Shown here: positions 8,779-17,441 of the stretch, one piece after another | How positions within the stretch are numbered: position 1 is the stretch's first letter | Layout of the letters: every line of letters starts with the position of its first letter | The notes under the pieces: model-generated | What the model was told of the DNA's origin: nothing | The model's input: only the letters and a program-made list of their open reading frames with translations | The model's database searches: none | Position numbers and translations under genes: made by a program | Assembly (NCBI GenBank): GCA_045576355.1 | Contig: JAZNGG010000004.1 | Location: 1 to 64,000 of the forward strand | Direction of reading: 5' to 3' | Length of the DNA stretch: 64,000 nucleotides | DNA from: Liminaster sp045576355 | GTDB lineage: Bacteria > Bacteroidota > Bacteroidia > Bacteroidales > UBA3663

Positions 8779-10155
8779 TTATTCACCATGTCCCATCCAT
8801 GATTTTACCATGTCTTTAAATTGTTCTCCTCGATCCTCATAACTCTTGAAGAGGTCAAATGACGCACAACAAGGAGAGAGTAAAACCGTCTCCCCTGTGT
8901 TGGCAAATTTTCGGCAACTCTCCATCGCATCGAGTAGTGTATGGGTATCTGCTATTGGTAGTCCGATCTTGTCGAATGCTTCATGTAATTTTTCGTTATG
9001 CAGTCCCATAAACACAAGAGCTTTGCAATGCTTCTTGATCAGGTCATAGATCAAAGAGTAATCATTGCCTTTATCTTTACCTCCTAAGATAAGAACTGTC
9101 GGTCTCTTCATGCTCATAAGGGCATATCTGCAAGAATCGACATTAGTTGCTTTGGAGTCATTTATATATTCTACTCCTAGATATGTGCCGACCTTTTCCA
9201 GTCGATGTTCTACCCCGGGGAAAGAGTTGAGACCTCGGATAATCTCATTGTCGCTTATGCCGACCAGTTTGGCGGTCAGCGTGGCTGCCATTGTGTTATA
9301 AAGATTATGAGGACCGGGAAGAGGAAGTTCTTCTAATGACAACTCCAACTGAGACTGAGCGATGTTATGTAGCATTTTGCCGTTTTGAGCATGTGCTGCC
9401 AAAGGGATTTCTTCTTCTCTCTTTTGTCCTCTGTCAGTAAAGGGGAGTTGTTTCACACTTAATGCCTGCCGTTTGGCTATCTCTTTCTTTATGATTTCAT
9501 CATCTGCCCAATAGATAAATGAGTCCTGTTCGGTCATATTTTGCAGAATACGCATTTTTGCATCAATGTAATTCTGCATTTTATGATCATAGCGGTCCAA
9601 ATGATCCGGGGTAATATTCATAAGAATAGCAATATCTGCGTGGAATTGATACATATTATCTAACTGGAAAGAACTCAGTTCGATGACATAGTAATCATGC
9701 TTTTCATAAGCCACTTGAAGTGCTAAACTCTTTCCCACATTGCCTGCTAATCCGACGTTAATTCCGGCACTTTTGAGCAGATGATAAGTCATCAGTGTCG
9801 TTGTGGTTTTTCCATTACTGCCTGTGATACATATCATTCGGGCATTTGTATATCGTCCAGCAAACTCTATTTCAGAGATAATTGGAGTCCCCTTTTCTGT
9901 CAAATTTACAATTAAAGGAGCAGTCAATGGGATACCCGGACTTTTGATAACCTCGTCTGCATTGAGGATCATTTCCGGAGAATGCTTACCCTCCTCAAAG
10001 GGGATATTATGGGCCTGTAAGAGTGTTTTATATTTATCCTTGATGGGTGAGGCGTCACTTAAAAAGACATCAAACCCCTTTTCTTGAGCCAGGATTGCGG
10101 CACCGACACCGCTTTCGCCTCCTCCTAAAACAACGATCCGTTTCATGTTAGCCAT
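8779..10155 (-). CDS. murD: UDP-MurNAc-L-Ala--D-Glu ligase MurD
   Basis: MurD adds D-glutamate to UDP-MurNAc-L-Ala. The 458-residue protein has a Rossmann-type start (VVLGGGESGVGAA), the ATP-binding TGSNGKTTTT at residues 111-120, MNITPDHLDRY, and NDSKATN in the C-terminal half. The start could be Met1 or Met4, as both are ATG. It is 18 bases after mraY, and 70 bases separate it from ftsW. Confidence 0.96.
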   Translation of the reverse strand: MANMKRIVVLGGGESGVGAAILAQEKGFDVFLSDASPIKDKYKTLLQAHNIPFEEGKHSPEMILNADEVIKSPGIPLTAPLIVNLTEKGTPIISEIEFAGRYTNARMICITGSNGKTTTTLMTYHLLKSAGINVGLAGNVGKSLALQVAYEKHDYYVIELSSFQLDNMYQFHADIAILMNITPDHLDRYDHKMQNYIDAKMRILQNMTEQDSFIYWADDEIIKKEIAKRQALSVKQLPFTDRGQKREEEIPLAAHAQNGKMLHNIAQSQLELSLEELPLPGPHNLYNTMAATLTAKLVGISDNEIIRGLNSFPGVEHRLEKVGTYLGVEYINDSKATNVDSCRYALMSMKRPTVLILGGKDKGNDYSLIYDLIKKHCKALVFMGLHNEKLHEAFDKIGLPIADTHTLLDAMESCRKFANTGETVLLSPCCASFDLFKSYEDRGEQFKDMVKSWMGHGE

Positions 10156-10173
10156 TAATAGAGAAGTTTTTTA

Positions 10174-11481
10174 TTATCTGATTTTTAATGTGATAATTGC
10201 TACTGATGCCAGTATTATAGTTAAGATCCAAAAACGGATGGTAATTTTGGATTCATGCCAGCACCCTTTGGGCCAATTGAGTAATACTTTTGTGTCCGGG
10301 GTCAGTTGTCCCGGTGCTACACGGAAAGTATCGTGTATGGGTGCGCGTTTGAAAACTCGTAGCTTCAGTCCTCGCTTGTTGCCATATTTGGCATAAGATG
10401 TTTGTGCCATAACACTGATACTCTCTATCAAAAAGACGAAACATAGGATGGGTATGAGCAGTTCTTTATGTATGATTATTGCCGTAACACCGATCACTCC
10501 ACCGATGGGAAGGGATCCGGTGTCTCCCATGAATACTTGTGCCGGAAAGGCATTGTACCACAAAAAACCGACTAAAGCTCCGACAAAAGCGCAAATAAAA
10601 ATCACCACCTCTTGTGATTCGGGGATGTACATGATGTCAAAATAACTGGCATATTCTATGTGACTTGAGACGTAAGCCAATATCCCTAATGCTATACAAA
10701 TAATGGCCGAGTTTCCTGCACACATACCATCCATGCCGTCATTGAGGTTTGACCCATTGGAAACTGCCATGATGATAAATGTCGTCATAAATACGAAGAA
10801 GATCCATCCTGCGGCTTGTTTGTAGTCTCCTAACCATCCAAACCATCCGGCATAATCTAAGTTGTGATTCTTCACAAAGGGGATGGTTGTCTTGGTACTT
10901 TTGACCTTTTCCGGGCTCAAAATGACTTTGGTTTTAGTTCCTTTATTCACTTGTTCCGTTTGCCCATGGTAAGATGTTTCCTGATGGACCGGCACAGTGA
11001 TATTTTCTCTGATAACTGCATCGGGACTAAGATAGAGTGTGAGTCCTATTCCCAGTCCGAGTATCATTTGTCCGATCAGTTTAAATATGGGCTTTAGACC
11101 CTCTTTTGAGCGGTTCATCTTGATGTAGTCATCCATAAATCCGAGAAATCCTAACCAAATGATTGTGACCAGCATCAAGATCATGTATATGTTTCTCAAT
11201 CGCCCTAATAGCAAACAGGGTATAACGGTTGCCAGGATGATGACTATGCCTCCCATCGTGGGAACTCCTTTTTTAGTGACCCCATAAGGATCGATATTGG
11301 GATCTCGTTGCGCTTCTGTGATATTCCTTCTGCGCATATATTTGATAAACTTTTCGCCTGCCCAGATGGAAATAATCAGTGAGAGGATTAATGCAAGGAT
11401 CGAACGAAAAGAGATGTAATTCCAAAGATGCGCTCCGGAAATACCAAAGTCGCTGAGATATCTGAAAAGATAGTATAACAT
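10174..11481 (-). CDS. mraY: Phospho-MurNAc-pentapeptide transferase MraY
   Basis: MraY makes lipid I on undecaprenyl phosphate in the inner membrane. The 435-residue product has about ten membrane segments and the conserved motifs GVPTMGG, FMDDYIK and NLNDGMDGM. It carries an extra hydrophilic stretch of roughly 70 residues near residues 155-215 (with KGTKTKVILSPEKVKSTK) that is absent from the roughly 360-residue proteobacterial enzymes. Longer MraY forms are usual in Bacteroidetes as far as I recall. Confidence 0.96.
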   Translation of the reverse strand: MLYYLFRYLSDFGISGAHLWNYISFRSILALILSLIISIWAGEKFIKYMRRRNITEAQRDPNIDPYGVTKKGVPTMGGIVIILATVIPCLLLGRLRNIYMILMLVTIIWLGFLGFMDDYIKMNRSKEGLKPIFKLIGQMILGLGIGLTLYLSPDAVIRENITVPVHQETSYHGQTEQVNKGTKTKVILSPEKVKSTKTTIPFVKNHNLDYAGWFGWLGDYKQAAGWIFFVFMTTFIIMAVSNGSNLNDGMDGMCAGNSAIICIALGILAYVSSHIEYASYFDIMYIPESQEVVIFICAFVGALVGFLWYNAFPAQVFMGDTGSLPIGGVIGVTAIIIHKELLIPILCFVFLIESISVMAQTSYAKYGNKRGLKLRVFKRAPIHDTFRVAPGQLTPDTKVLLNWPKGCWHESKITIRFWILTIILASVAIITLKIR

Positions 11482-11518
11482 ACTAAGAGTAAAACTATTA
11501 TTATTGGGTTATGATCTT

Positions 11519-13003
11519 TTATTCTGTCGGGAGACCCATTGCCTCCTTAGCCACTTCGTGGTCATCAAAATGATGTTTGACACCTTGGATCTCCTGGTAG
11601 TCTTCATGCCCTTTGCCGGCGATGAGGATAATATCTCCCTTTTGAGCCATTAAAATCGCTGTGCGGATCGCTGTGCGACGATCAGTTATGGTAAGAGCCT
11701 TATTGGCAAGATCGGGCTTGTCGTTGAGTCCGGCTTGCATATCTTTCAGGATCTCATCCGGATCTTCGTTGCGAGGGTTGTCAGAGGTCAATACGAGATG
11801 ATCACTTCTTAATGCTGCTTCGAGTGCCATGATAGGCCTTTTCCCTTTATCTCTGTTGCCGCCGCAGCCGACTACTGTAAGGATTCTTCCCTCCTTATTT
11901 TTGATCTCATGGATTGAGTCAAGTACGTTAATCAGTGCATCGGGTGTATGTGCATAGTCCACGATCACACAAAAACCTTTAGGCGAACGGATGGCTTCAA
12001 AACGCCCATTGACCGGATAAAGGTTGCTGATTTTGATGAGGAGTTCTTCGCTGTTTACACCAAGTTCTAATGCTGCTCCAAACACTGCTGCCAGGTTTGA
12101 AGCATTAAATCGTCCGACGAAGTGGGTGATTACCGATGGGAGGTTCTTCCCTTGGATGCCAAATTGTAATTCCATTCCTTCAAACTGCTCTTCGACAATT
12201 TTTGCCGTATAGTCAGAGAGCGTTCTGATGCTGTAAAAGCGCTTTCTGGCTTTTGTGTTTTGCAGCATGACCGGTCCGGTTTTGTCATCAGCATTACTTA
12301 AAGCAAATGCTTTGGCCGGGAGGAGGTCAAAGAATGTCTTTTTGGCTTTTAGGTAGTTGTCCACTGTTTTGTGATAGTCCATGTGGTCGCGGGTCAGATT
12401 GGTGAAAATACCTCCATCAAAGTCCAACCCTCCGATTCTTTTCTGATCTGCCGCGTGTGAACTTACTTCCATAAAGGCATATTCGCATCCGGCATCGACC
12501 ATTTGCCGCAGCAGGTCGTTGAGCATCAGTGGATCCGGAGTGGTGTGGGTGGCAGGTATAGCACGATCTATGACATAATTGCAGACTGTCGAAAGCAGAC
12601 CACAAGGATATCCTAAAGATGTAAACAATTTATATAAAAGGCTAGCAATCGTAGTTTTCCCATTGGTTCCGGTTACTCCGACTAAAGTGATTTCTTCAGA
12701 TGGATATCCGTTCCAGGCTGAAGCTATCATTGCCAAGGCAAGATGACTATCTTCTACCTGAAGATAGGAGACACTCTCTTCTAAATGATCGGGCAATGTC
12801 TCGCACACGATCGCCTTAGCACCACATGTGATGGCTTTATCGATATACAGATGTCCGTCAGCGGCCGTACCTCGCACTGCTATAAAAAGTGTGCCTTCCT
12901 TGACCTGACGGCTGTCTTGCTGTATAGCATCGATCTGAACGTTTTCAATGGGGCTGCCATGGGCGGTATATTTTATGCGTTCGAGAAGTTGTGACAATAA
13001 CAT
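11519..13003 (-). CDS. murE: UDP-MurNAc-tripeptide ligase MurE, meso-DAP type
   Basis: MurE adds the third stem-peptide residue. The 494-residue protein has the ATP loop TGTNGKTT at residues 111-118, the TTPDP motif near 154, and DNPR at 408-411. The DNPR motif is linked in the family to meso-diaminopimelate specificity rather than lysine, so a meso-DAP wall is inferred. It is 37 bases upstream of mraY and 46 bases downstream of ftsI. Confidence 0.96.
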   Translation of the reverse strand: MLLSQLLERIKYTAHGSPIENVQIDAIQQDSRQVKEGTLFIAVRGTAADGHLYIDKAITCGAKAIVCETLPDHLEESVSYLQVEDSHLALAMIASAWNGYPSEEITLVGVTGTNGKTTIASLLYKLFTSLGYPCGLLSTVCNYVIDRAIPATHTTPDPLMLNDLLRQMVDAGCEYAFMEVSSHAADQKRIGGLDFDGGIFTNLTRDHMDYHKTVDNYLKAKKTFFDLLPAKAFALSNADDKTGPVMLQNTKARKRFYSIRTLSDYTAKIVEEQFEGMELQFGIQGKNLPSVITHFVGRFNASNLAAVFGAALELGVNSEELLIKISNLYPVNGRFEAIRSPKGFCVIVDYAHTPDALINVLDSIHEIKNKEGRILTVVGCGGNRDKGKRPIMALEAALRSDHLVLTSDNPRNEDPDEILKDMQAGLNDKPDLANKALTITDRRTAIRTAILMAQKGDIILIAGKGHEDYQEIQGVKHHFDDHEVAKEAMGLPTE

Positions 13004-13049
13004 ATATAGATACTTTTTAAGAACGATATTTTTTTTGCAAACTCTATTT

Positions 13050-15266
13050 CTATTTTAAGGTGAGGCTGATGTATTGGCCTTTCTGATATCTGCTGCCTTG
13101 GGGGATGGATTGTCCCACCACCTTACCCTTGCCGGCTAAATTGACCCTCAGTCCGCACTTTTCGAGGATATACAGCGCATCATTTGCCCCCATGCCGATG
13201 ACATTAGGCATCAGTTGCTGCTGCACTTTGATTGGCTCTATGTCATAGCGGAGTTTCCCTGATTCCTCCTGTTGTGCCACGGCTTTAGCCATGACGTTCT
13301 TGCTGGTTGAAAGATCTGTGTCGAAATTCAACTCATCCAGGCAGGTGTAGATTGCCTCGGACATACCATGTTTGATCTGTGGGTTTAGGGGGTTCAGCGT
13401 GTCTTGAGGGATGTTTTTGACAGATCGGTAACAGTGGCGGGCATAAACCTCTTCGGCGAGTTGCCTGAAGACCGGTCCTGCCATATAGCCTCCACCCGGT
13501 CGTCCATATCCGCTCCCATGTGTATTGATCACCACGATGGCACTATATTGAGGATCGTCTGCCGGGAAATATCCTGCAAACGAAACGTTATGTCCCGCTC
13601 CGGAATATCCTCCTGTTTTCTCATTATATCGTTGAGCTGTTCCGGTCTTGCCTGCGATCAGCAACTTCTTGCTTTGTGCTGCTTGTGTCCAGCCATTAGC
13701 ACTTGCCGTACCATGCTCCACCACGCCTAATAGAGCATGATGTACTGCTTCGAGCGTTTTTTTGCTGCAGATGCTCTTGTTGAGCACTTGGGGTTCTTGT
13801 TCCCACAAGATCTCCCCATCTTTTTCCACATGATCGATGATGTATGGGCGCATCAACTTGCCACCATTGGCGATGGCATTATATAGGTTGAGCATATAGA
13901 TGCCCGGGATTTGGGTCTCGTAGCCATAACTGATCTGTCCGAGCGATACCCGGCTCCAACCGCGATCTTTGACCTTGCGTTTGCGTGCAGCCTGCGCCTT
14001 AGGAAATTCTCCTCTAAGTTTCAGATCATCGAGAAAACCGATGCGGTGGAGTGCATCGAGATAGGCCTGAGGATTGTTTTCGTAGGCTTTGGTCACCATT
14101 TTGGCAATGGCCACATTGGAAGATTGACAGATGGCTTCATCTGCGGTGATCACACCGCATGCATGATCGTCCCTGATGTCCTTGCCGTGATAGTTAAATA
14201 CTCCGGGAGTTTTCCCATGGCTTTGTGTGTCAATGATTGTGTCCGGAGTGATCTTTCCCTCTTCGAGCAGTACGATATAACTGGCTGTTTTAAATGTCGA
14301 ACCCGGATCTACCAGGTCTTCAAAGAGGTGGTTGTGATCCTCCCGACACTCTGTGTCGCTGATACGCTTCAGATTACTGATTGCCTTGATCTGTCCGGTT
14401 TTCACATCCATCACAGCGGCCCAACCTCCGGCAGCATGCAGTTCGATGATGCGCTGATGCAGCGTGCGGTCCAGGATGTCTTGTATCTCGACGTTGATCG
14501 TCGTGTGTACGTTGGCTCCGGCTTCGGGTTGCTTGGTTGTGATCTCTGTCAGCTTGCCGCGTATCTTCTGTTTATATCCTTGTCCCGGCACTCCTCGCAG
14601 CAGGGAGTCGAAAGCCTGTTCGATACCACTTCTGCCATAACCTTTATAGAGGACTTTCCCGATCAACGTGTCTTTACGGGCAAAAACATCTCCGATGGTG
14701 GTCGATGCCATACGATTCTCTCCATAAGGACGATAGCGGTGTGCTCTCTGATTGGCAATGACACCACATCTGTAATTGGACATCGAGAAGTATGGTTTTT
14801 GTCTCAGTCTCTTATAGTCGAGGTAGGGGATAGCATTGAGAAGTTTATAATTAGGCAACTTTTTCCTGTAGGCGGCAGTCACCTCTCTTCCCCATTGCTC
14901 CGCAGTCTTTTCGGGAAATAACTCTGCGAGGGCTTTGCTTCCCTCTCCATTGGGACCAAAATACTGATTGATCACTTCCGGGGGGATATTGACCTTTTTA
15001 TTGACAGGGTCGGGTCGGGTGGTGTGTTTGAAGTCCAAAAAGACATCATATTCCGGCAGACTTCCGGCGAGCAGTTCACCATTGTCTGCAAAGATAAAAC
15101 CTCGCATCGGATCGATGCGTACTCCTTCTATTTTAAGAGATGAGATCCTTTTTCGATATTTGTCTCCGTCGATCAAGATGGTCTCTGTCGATTTATAACA
15201 GATAACACCGACGTAGAGCAATATACATGAAAAGATCCCTATAAAGCCTTTGGTAAATGAAGACAT
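13050..15266 (-). CDS. ftsI: Division transpeptidase FtsI (PBP3) with PASTA domain
   Basis: This class B penicillin-binding protein cross-links septal peptidoglycan. The 738 residues start with one membrane anchor (about 7-24), then the dimerisation domain and the transpeptidase. The active-site motifs are STFK at 323-326 (catalytic Ser323), SSN at 382-384 and KTGTAQ at 540-545. A PASTA domain occupies about residues 675-738. The product is longer than the roughly 590 residues of E. coli FtsI mainly because of this C-terminal part. A mosaic repeat module separates it from ftsL. Confidence 0.96.
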   Translation of the reverse strand: MSSFTKGFIGIFSCILLYVGVICYKSTETILIDGDKYRKRISSLKIEGVRIDPMRGFIFADNGELLAGSLPEYDVFLDFKHTTRPDPVNKKVNIPPEVINQYFGPNGEGSKALAELFPEKTAEQWGREVTAAYRKKLPNYKLLNAIPYLDYKRLRQKPYFSMSNYRCGVIANQRAHRYRPYGENRMASTTIGDVFARKDTLIGKVLYKGYGRSGIEQAFDSLLRGVPGQGYKQKIRGKLTEITTKQPEAGANVHTTINVEIQDILDRTLHQRIIELHAAGGWAAVMDVKTGQIKAISNLKRISDTECREDHNHLFEDLVDPGSTFKTASYIVLLEEGKITPDTIIDTQSHGKTPGVFNYHGKDIRDDHACGVITADEAICQSSNVAIAKMVTKAYENNPQAYLDALHRIGFLDDLKLRGEFPKAQAARKRKVKDRGWSRVSLGQISYGYETQIPGIYMLNLYNAIANGGKLMRPYIIDHVEKDGEILWEQEPQVLNKSICSKKTLEAVHHALLGVVEHGTASANGWTQAAQSKKLLIAGKTGTAQRYNEKTGGYSGAGHNVSFAGYFPADDPQYSAIVVINTHGSGYGRPGGGYMAGPVFRQLAEEVYARHCYRSVKNIPQDTLNPLNPQIKHGMSEAIYTCLDELNFDTDLSTSKNVMAKAVAQQEESGKLRYDIEPIKVQQQLMPNVIGMGANDALYILEKCGLRVNLAGKGKVVGQSIPQGSRYQKGQYISLTLK

Positions 15267-15274
15267 TGTTGTTG

Positions 15275-15375
15275 TTGGTGGTGGTTGAAGGGTTGAGGGA
15301 TTGAAATAATAAACCTTTAAACTTCTAAACCAAACAGGGGCTTCGCCCTGTTATGGCTGTTGGCTTTGTTTTCAG
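15275..15375 (+). repeat. Mosaic intergenic module 1 (ftsI-ftsL gap)
   Basis: The 116-base gap carries GGTTGAAGGGTTGAG, then AACAGGG (15333-15339) pairing with CCCTGTT (15346-15352) around a GCTTCG centre, then TATGGCTGTTGGCT and TTTTCAGTTTTCAC. This is the same order of parts as the other modules. It lies inside the dcw transcription unit, so it is transcribed. Confidence 0.75.
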
Positions 15376-15382
15376 TTTTCAC

Positions 15383-15799
15383 CTAGTCTAACAAGACCGG
15401 AGGTTCGTCGCCGGGTAATAGGGAGACGCTGCTCTCTTCTACTCGCTTTCTCACTGTTTCGGGTTTGTTTTTGCGGGTCAATTCACCCCATTTAGCGATC
15501 GATGTATAACGAGCATCGTTCAACTCTCTTTTCAGCTCATCGATGACATACATCGACTTCTCACAGTTAAATCGGAGATTGATGTAAAACGTAACCAATA
15601 TGATTACCACAAAAAGTCGCTGCCCGTAGTGACGGAAAAACTCATTGGACAAAGGACCCTTTTCGGTGTTATCACCCAATTTTTGGGCATTGTCAAAAAA
15701 CATCTTAAAAAGGCTGCTTTTGTGCTCAGCCTCATTATGAGTCTCTGCCGGCTGTTGTCCTTCCGGTGGCAAATTATTTGGGGTGTTTATATCTTGCAT
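15383..15799 (-). CDS. ftsL: FtsL-like division protein
   Basis: This 138-residue protein sits at the ftsL place of the cluster, between rsmH and ftsI. It has a hydrophilic N-terminal part, one transmembrane helix (RLFVVIILVTFYINLRF) in the middle, and a C-terminal region with coiled-coil-like character, including YVIDELKRELNDARY. FtsL proteins are small bitopic divisome proteins with this build, though the approximately 60-residue N-terminal tail is long. I chose the ATG at 15799. A TTG at 15832 would extend the frame, but that stretch is translated repeat DNA (CCCCTCAACC units). Confidence 0.8.
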   Translation of the reverse strand: MQDINTPNNLPPEGQQPAETHNEAEHKSSLFKMFFDNAQKLGDNTEKGPLSNEFFRHYGQRLFVVIILVTFYINLRFNCEKSMYVIDELKRELNDARYTSIAKWGELTRKNKPETVRKRVEESSVSLLPGDEPPVLLD

Positions 15800-15965
15800 T
15801 GTTGGTTGAGGGGTTGAGGGGTTAAGGGGCAAAGCCCTGCGATGGCGATGGATTTTGGGCTGCGCCCTGCGATGGCGATGGCTGATGGCTATGGCGATGG
15901 CTGATGGCGATGGCTTTTCTTTCCACTTTCATCTTTGCACTTTCATCTTTACTCTTTCCTCTTTG
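15800..15965 (+). repeat. Mosaic intergenic module 2 (ftsL-rsmH gap)
   Basis: Starting exactly at the ftsL start codon, the gap reads GGTTGAGG units, then GGGC-AAA-GCCC (15827-15837), GCGATGGCGATGG, a second palindrome GGGC-TGC-GCCC (15857-15867), several GATGGC/TATGGC units, then CTTTCATCTTTGCACTTTCA-like tracts ending just before the rsmH stop. It has the most regular part order of all modules. It is transcribed as part of the dcw operon, in the antisense orientation. Confidence 0.85.
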
Positions 15966-15975
15966 TTTTAAACTC

Positions 15976-16878
15976 TTAAACTTTTGAGGCTATGCGTAGT
16001 TTGGCACTTCTGGCGCGAGGGTTGTAACCGATCTCTTCCTCTGTCGCTGTGATCACTTTGTTGTTGATCGCTTTCATCGGAGCCAATACCCGTCCATAGA
16101 AGTCCTGAATTACTTTGCCCTCGGCATTGCCGGTCTTGATCATGTTTTTTACGATCCGATCTTCAAGTGAGTGATAAGTCATTACCACCAGTCTTCCCTC
16201 CGGGGCAAGCATCTCTATCGCAGACTTCAGCATCTTCTCCAGAGCCTCCATTTCACGATTGACCTCGATCCGCAGAGCTTGAAACACTTGTGCCAACTCC
16301 TTTTTCTCGTTTTTCTTGTTGATATATGGAGCCACTGCCTGCTGCAGGTCTCCTGTTGTCACGATAGGTGTTGTCGTTCTCTGTCGCACGATGGCGGCTG
16401 CCATGCGTCGTGCTTGCTTCAGTTCTCCATAGAGGGCAAGTACTCTTCCGATTTCCTCTTCAGAGTATTGTGCGATCAGGTGGGCAGCTGTCATGCCGGC
16501 GCGAGTGTTCATCCGCATGTCGAGGGGTGCATCAAACCGAAATGCAAATCCTCGTGTCGCATCGTCGAGATGGTGTGACGAGACACCCAGATCTGCTAAT
16601 ATACCATCCACTTTCTCCACTTTGTGATAGCGGAGGAAGTTTTTCAAGTATCGGAAGTTGCTACGCACAAATGTAAACCGACTATCCTCCGGAGCATTTT
16701 TTTCTGCGTCCGGATCTTGATCGAAACTATAAAGATGACCCTCCGGAGATAGCCGTTCTAGAATGGCACGACTGTGTCCGCCGCCTCCCATAGTCACATC
16801 CACATACACACCATCCGGGCGGATCTGCAGTCCGTCCAGACATTCGTTGAGCATCACCGGGATGTGGTAAGTTTCCAT
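15976..16878 (-). CDS. rsmH: 16S rRNA m4C1402 methyltransferase RsmH
   Basis: RsmH (MraW) methylates N4 of C1402 in 16S rRNA using S-adenosylmethionine. The 300-residue protein begins with HIPVMLNECLDGL. It carries the SAM motif DVTMGGGGHS near residue 27, GILADLGVSSHHLD near 92 and RSAKLRIA at the C terminus. It is the first gene of the dcw cluster here. mraZ, which often precedes it, is not present in the 560 bases upstream. Confidence 0.97.
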   Translation of the reverse strand: METYHIPVMLNECLDGLQIRPDGVYVDVTMGGGGHSRAILERLSPEGHLYSFDQDPDAEKNAPEDSRFTFVRSNFRYLKNFLRYHKVEKVDGILADLGVSSHHLDDATRGFAFRFDAPLDMRMNTRAGMTAAHLIAQYSEEEIGRVLALYGELKQARRMAAAIVRQRTTTPIVTTGDLQQAVAPYINKKNEKKELAQVFQALRIEVNREMEALEKMLKSAIEMLAPEGRLVVMTYHSLEDRIVKNMIKTGNAEGKVIQDFYGRVLAPMKAINNKVITATEEEIGYNPRARSAKLRIASKV

Positions 16879-16917
16879 CGTTACTCTCTTTTAGCGTGTA
16901 GGGTTTGTTTTAGGGTG

Positions 16918-16949
16918 TAAAATTACGCATAAAATAACGAATGGACAAA
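16918..16949 (-). promoter_or_regulatory. Predicted dcw operon promoter
   Basis: On the minus strand TTTG (16949-16946) is followed after 20 bases by TAATTTTA (16925-16918), one base off the TAnnTTTG consensus. The leader to the rsmH ATG would be about 35 bases. It is the only good match in this gap, and the gene beyond it is transcribed from elsewhere. Confidence 0.55.
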
Positions 16950-17125
16950 TAAATAATAAAATATTTCAAAATTAAATTTAGATATGATATTGTAAGTCTC
17001 TATGGGTCAAAGTTATCGTCATTCCGTAATTCTCATGCTAAAACGAGTTTTTCTGCGTGCAAAATAAACTCCGCATCTCCTAAATGGCATGCCTGCAAAA
17101 TGTGTGAGCAATAGTGAGAAATCAA

Positions 17126-17197
17126 ACTCACCCCGACATCGCCCTCCATTATCTTAATTTACAACAATGATAGGAGTAAGGCGATGTCGGGGTGAGT
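17126..17197 (-). terminator. Large inverted repeat, probable terminator of the bspA unit
   Basis: ACTCACCCCGACATCGCC (17126-17143) and its exact complement (17180-17197) form an 18-bp stem. Pairing continues inward with CTCC/GGAG and TATC/GATA. On the minus strand the structure lies 31 bases after the stop of the 52-residue ORF and is followed by TTTGATTT. The remaining bases of this gap, 16950-17125, hold nothing else I can name. Confidence 0.6.
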
Positions 17198-17228
17198 GCA
17201 ACTCGGAGACCCTAATTATGTTAAGGGT

Positions 17229-17387
17229 TTAGTAATTCTCATATTCATCCCATGCCGAGTTGCGATGACGTTCAGGTTTGAGCATTGTGTCGGTCTCCTT
17301 GTCTCCGTTGACGGGGAGACTCACTGCGATGACATTCTCTGTATCCATAAAGATCACTTCGATCATCGGTTTCTGATATACTTTCAT
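17229..17387 (-). CDS. Small protein (52 residues) downstream of the BspA-like gene
   Basis: An ATG at 17387 opens 52 codons ending in TAA. The product starts MKVYQKPMIEVIFMDTENVI and ends RNSAWDEYENY. It has no signal peptide or membrane helix. The beginning (a Lys/Pro/Ile-Glu-Val pattern) and the Trp-Asp-rich end recall a loose class of small Bacteroidales proteins that often sit next to exported proteins; I know no function for them. It lies 54 bases after the BspA-like stop on the same strand and ahead of the inverted repeat, so it is probably co-transcribed. Coding status is likely but unproven. Confidence 0.6.
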   Translation of the reverse strand: MKVYQKPMIEVIFMDTENVIAVSLPVNGDKETDTMLKPERHRNSAWDEYENY

Positions 17388-17441
17388 AATTCTTGATATT
17401 TTCAGATGTTTATTTCATTACCGGATTACGGTCTGTTTCTC

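Noticed and set aside
13911..14921. 336-codon frame on the plus strand
   Set aside because: It is fully antisense to ftsI, has no family features, and reads as the shadow of a well-conserved gene.
15800..15832. N-terminal extension of FtsL from a TTG
   Set aside because: The added residues are translated CCCCTCAACC repeat DNA of module 2; the ATG at 15799 is the normal start.
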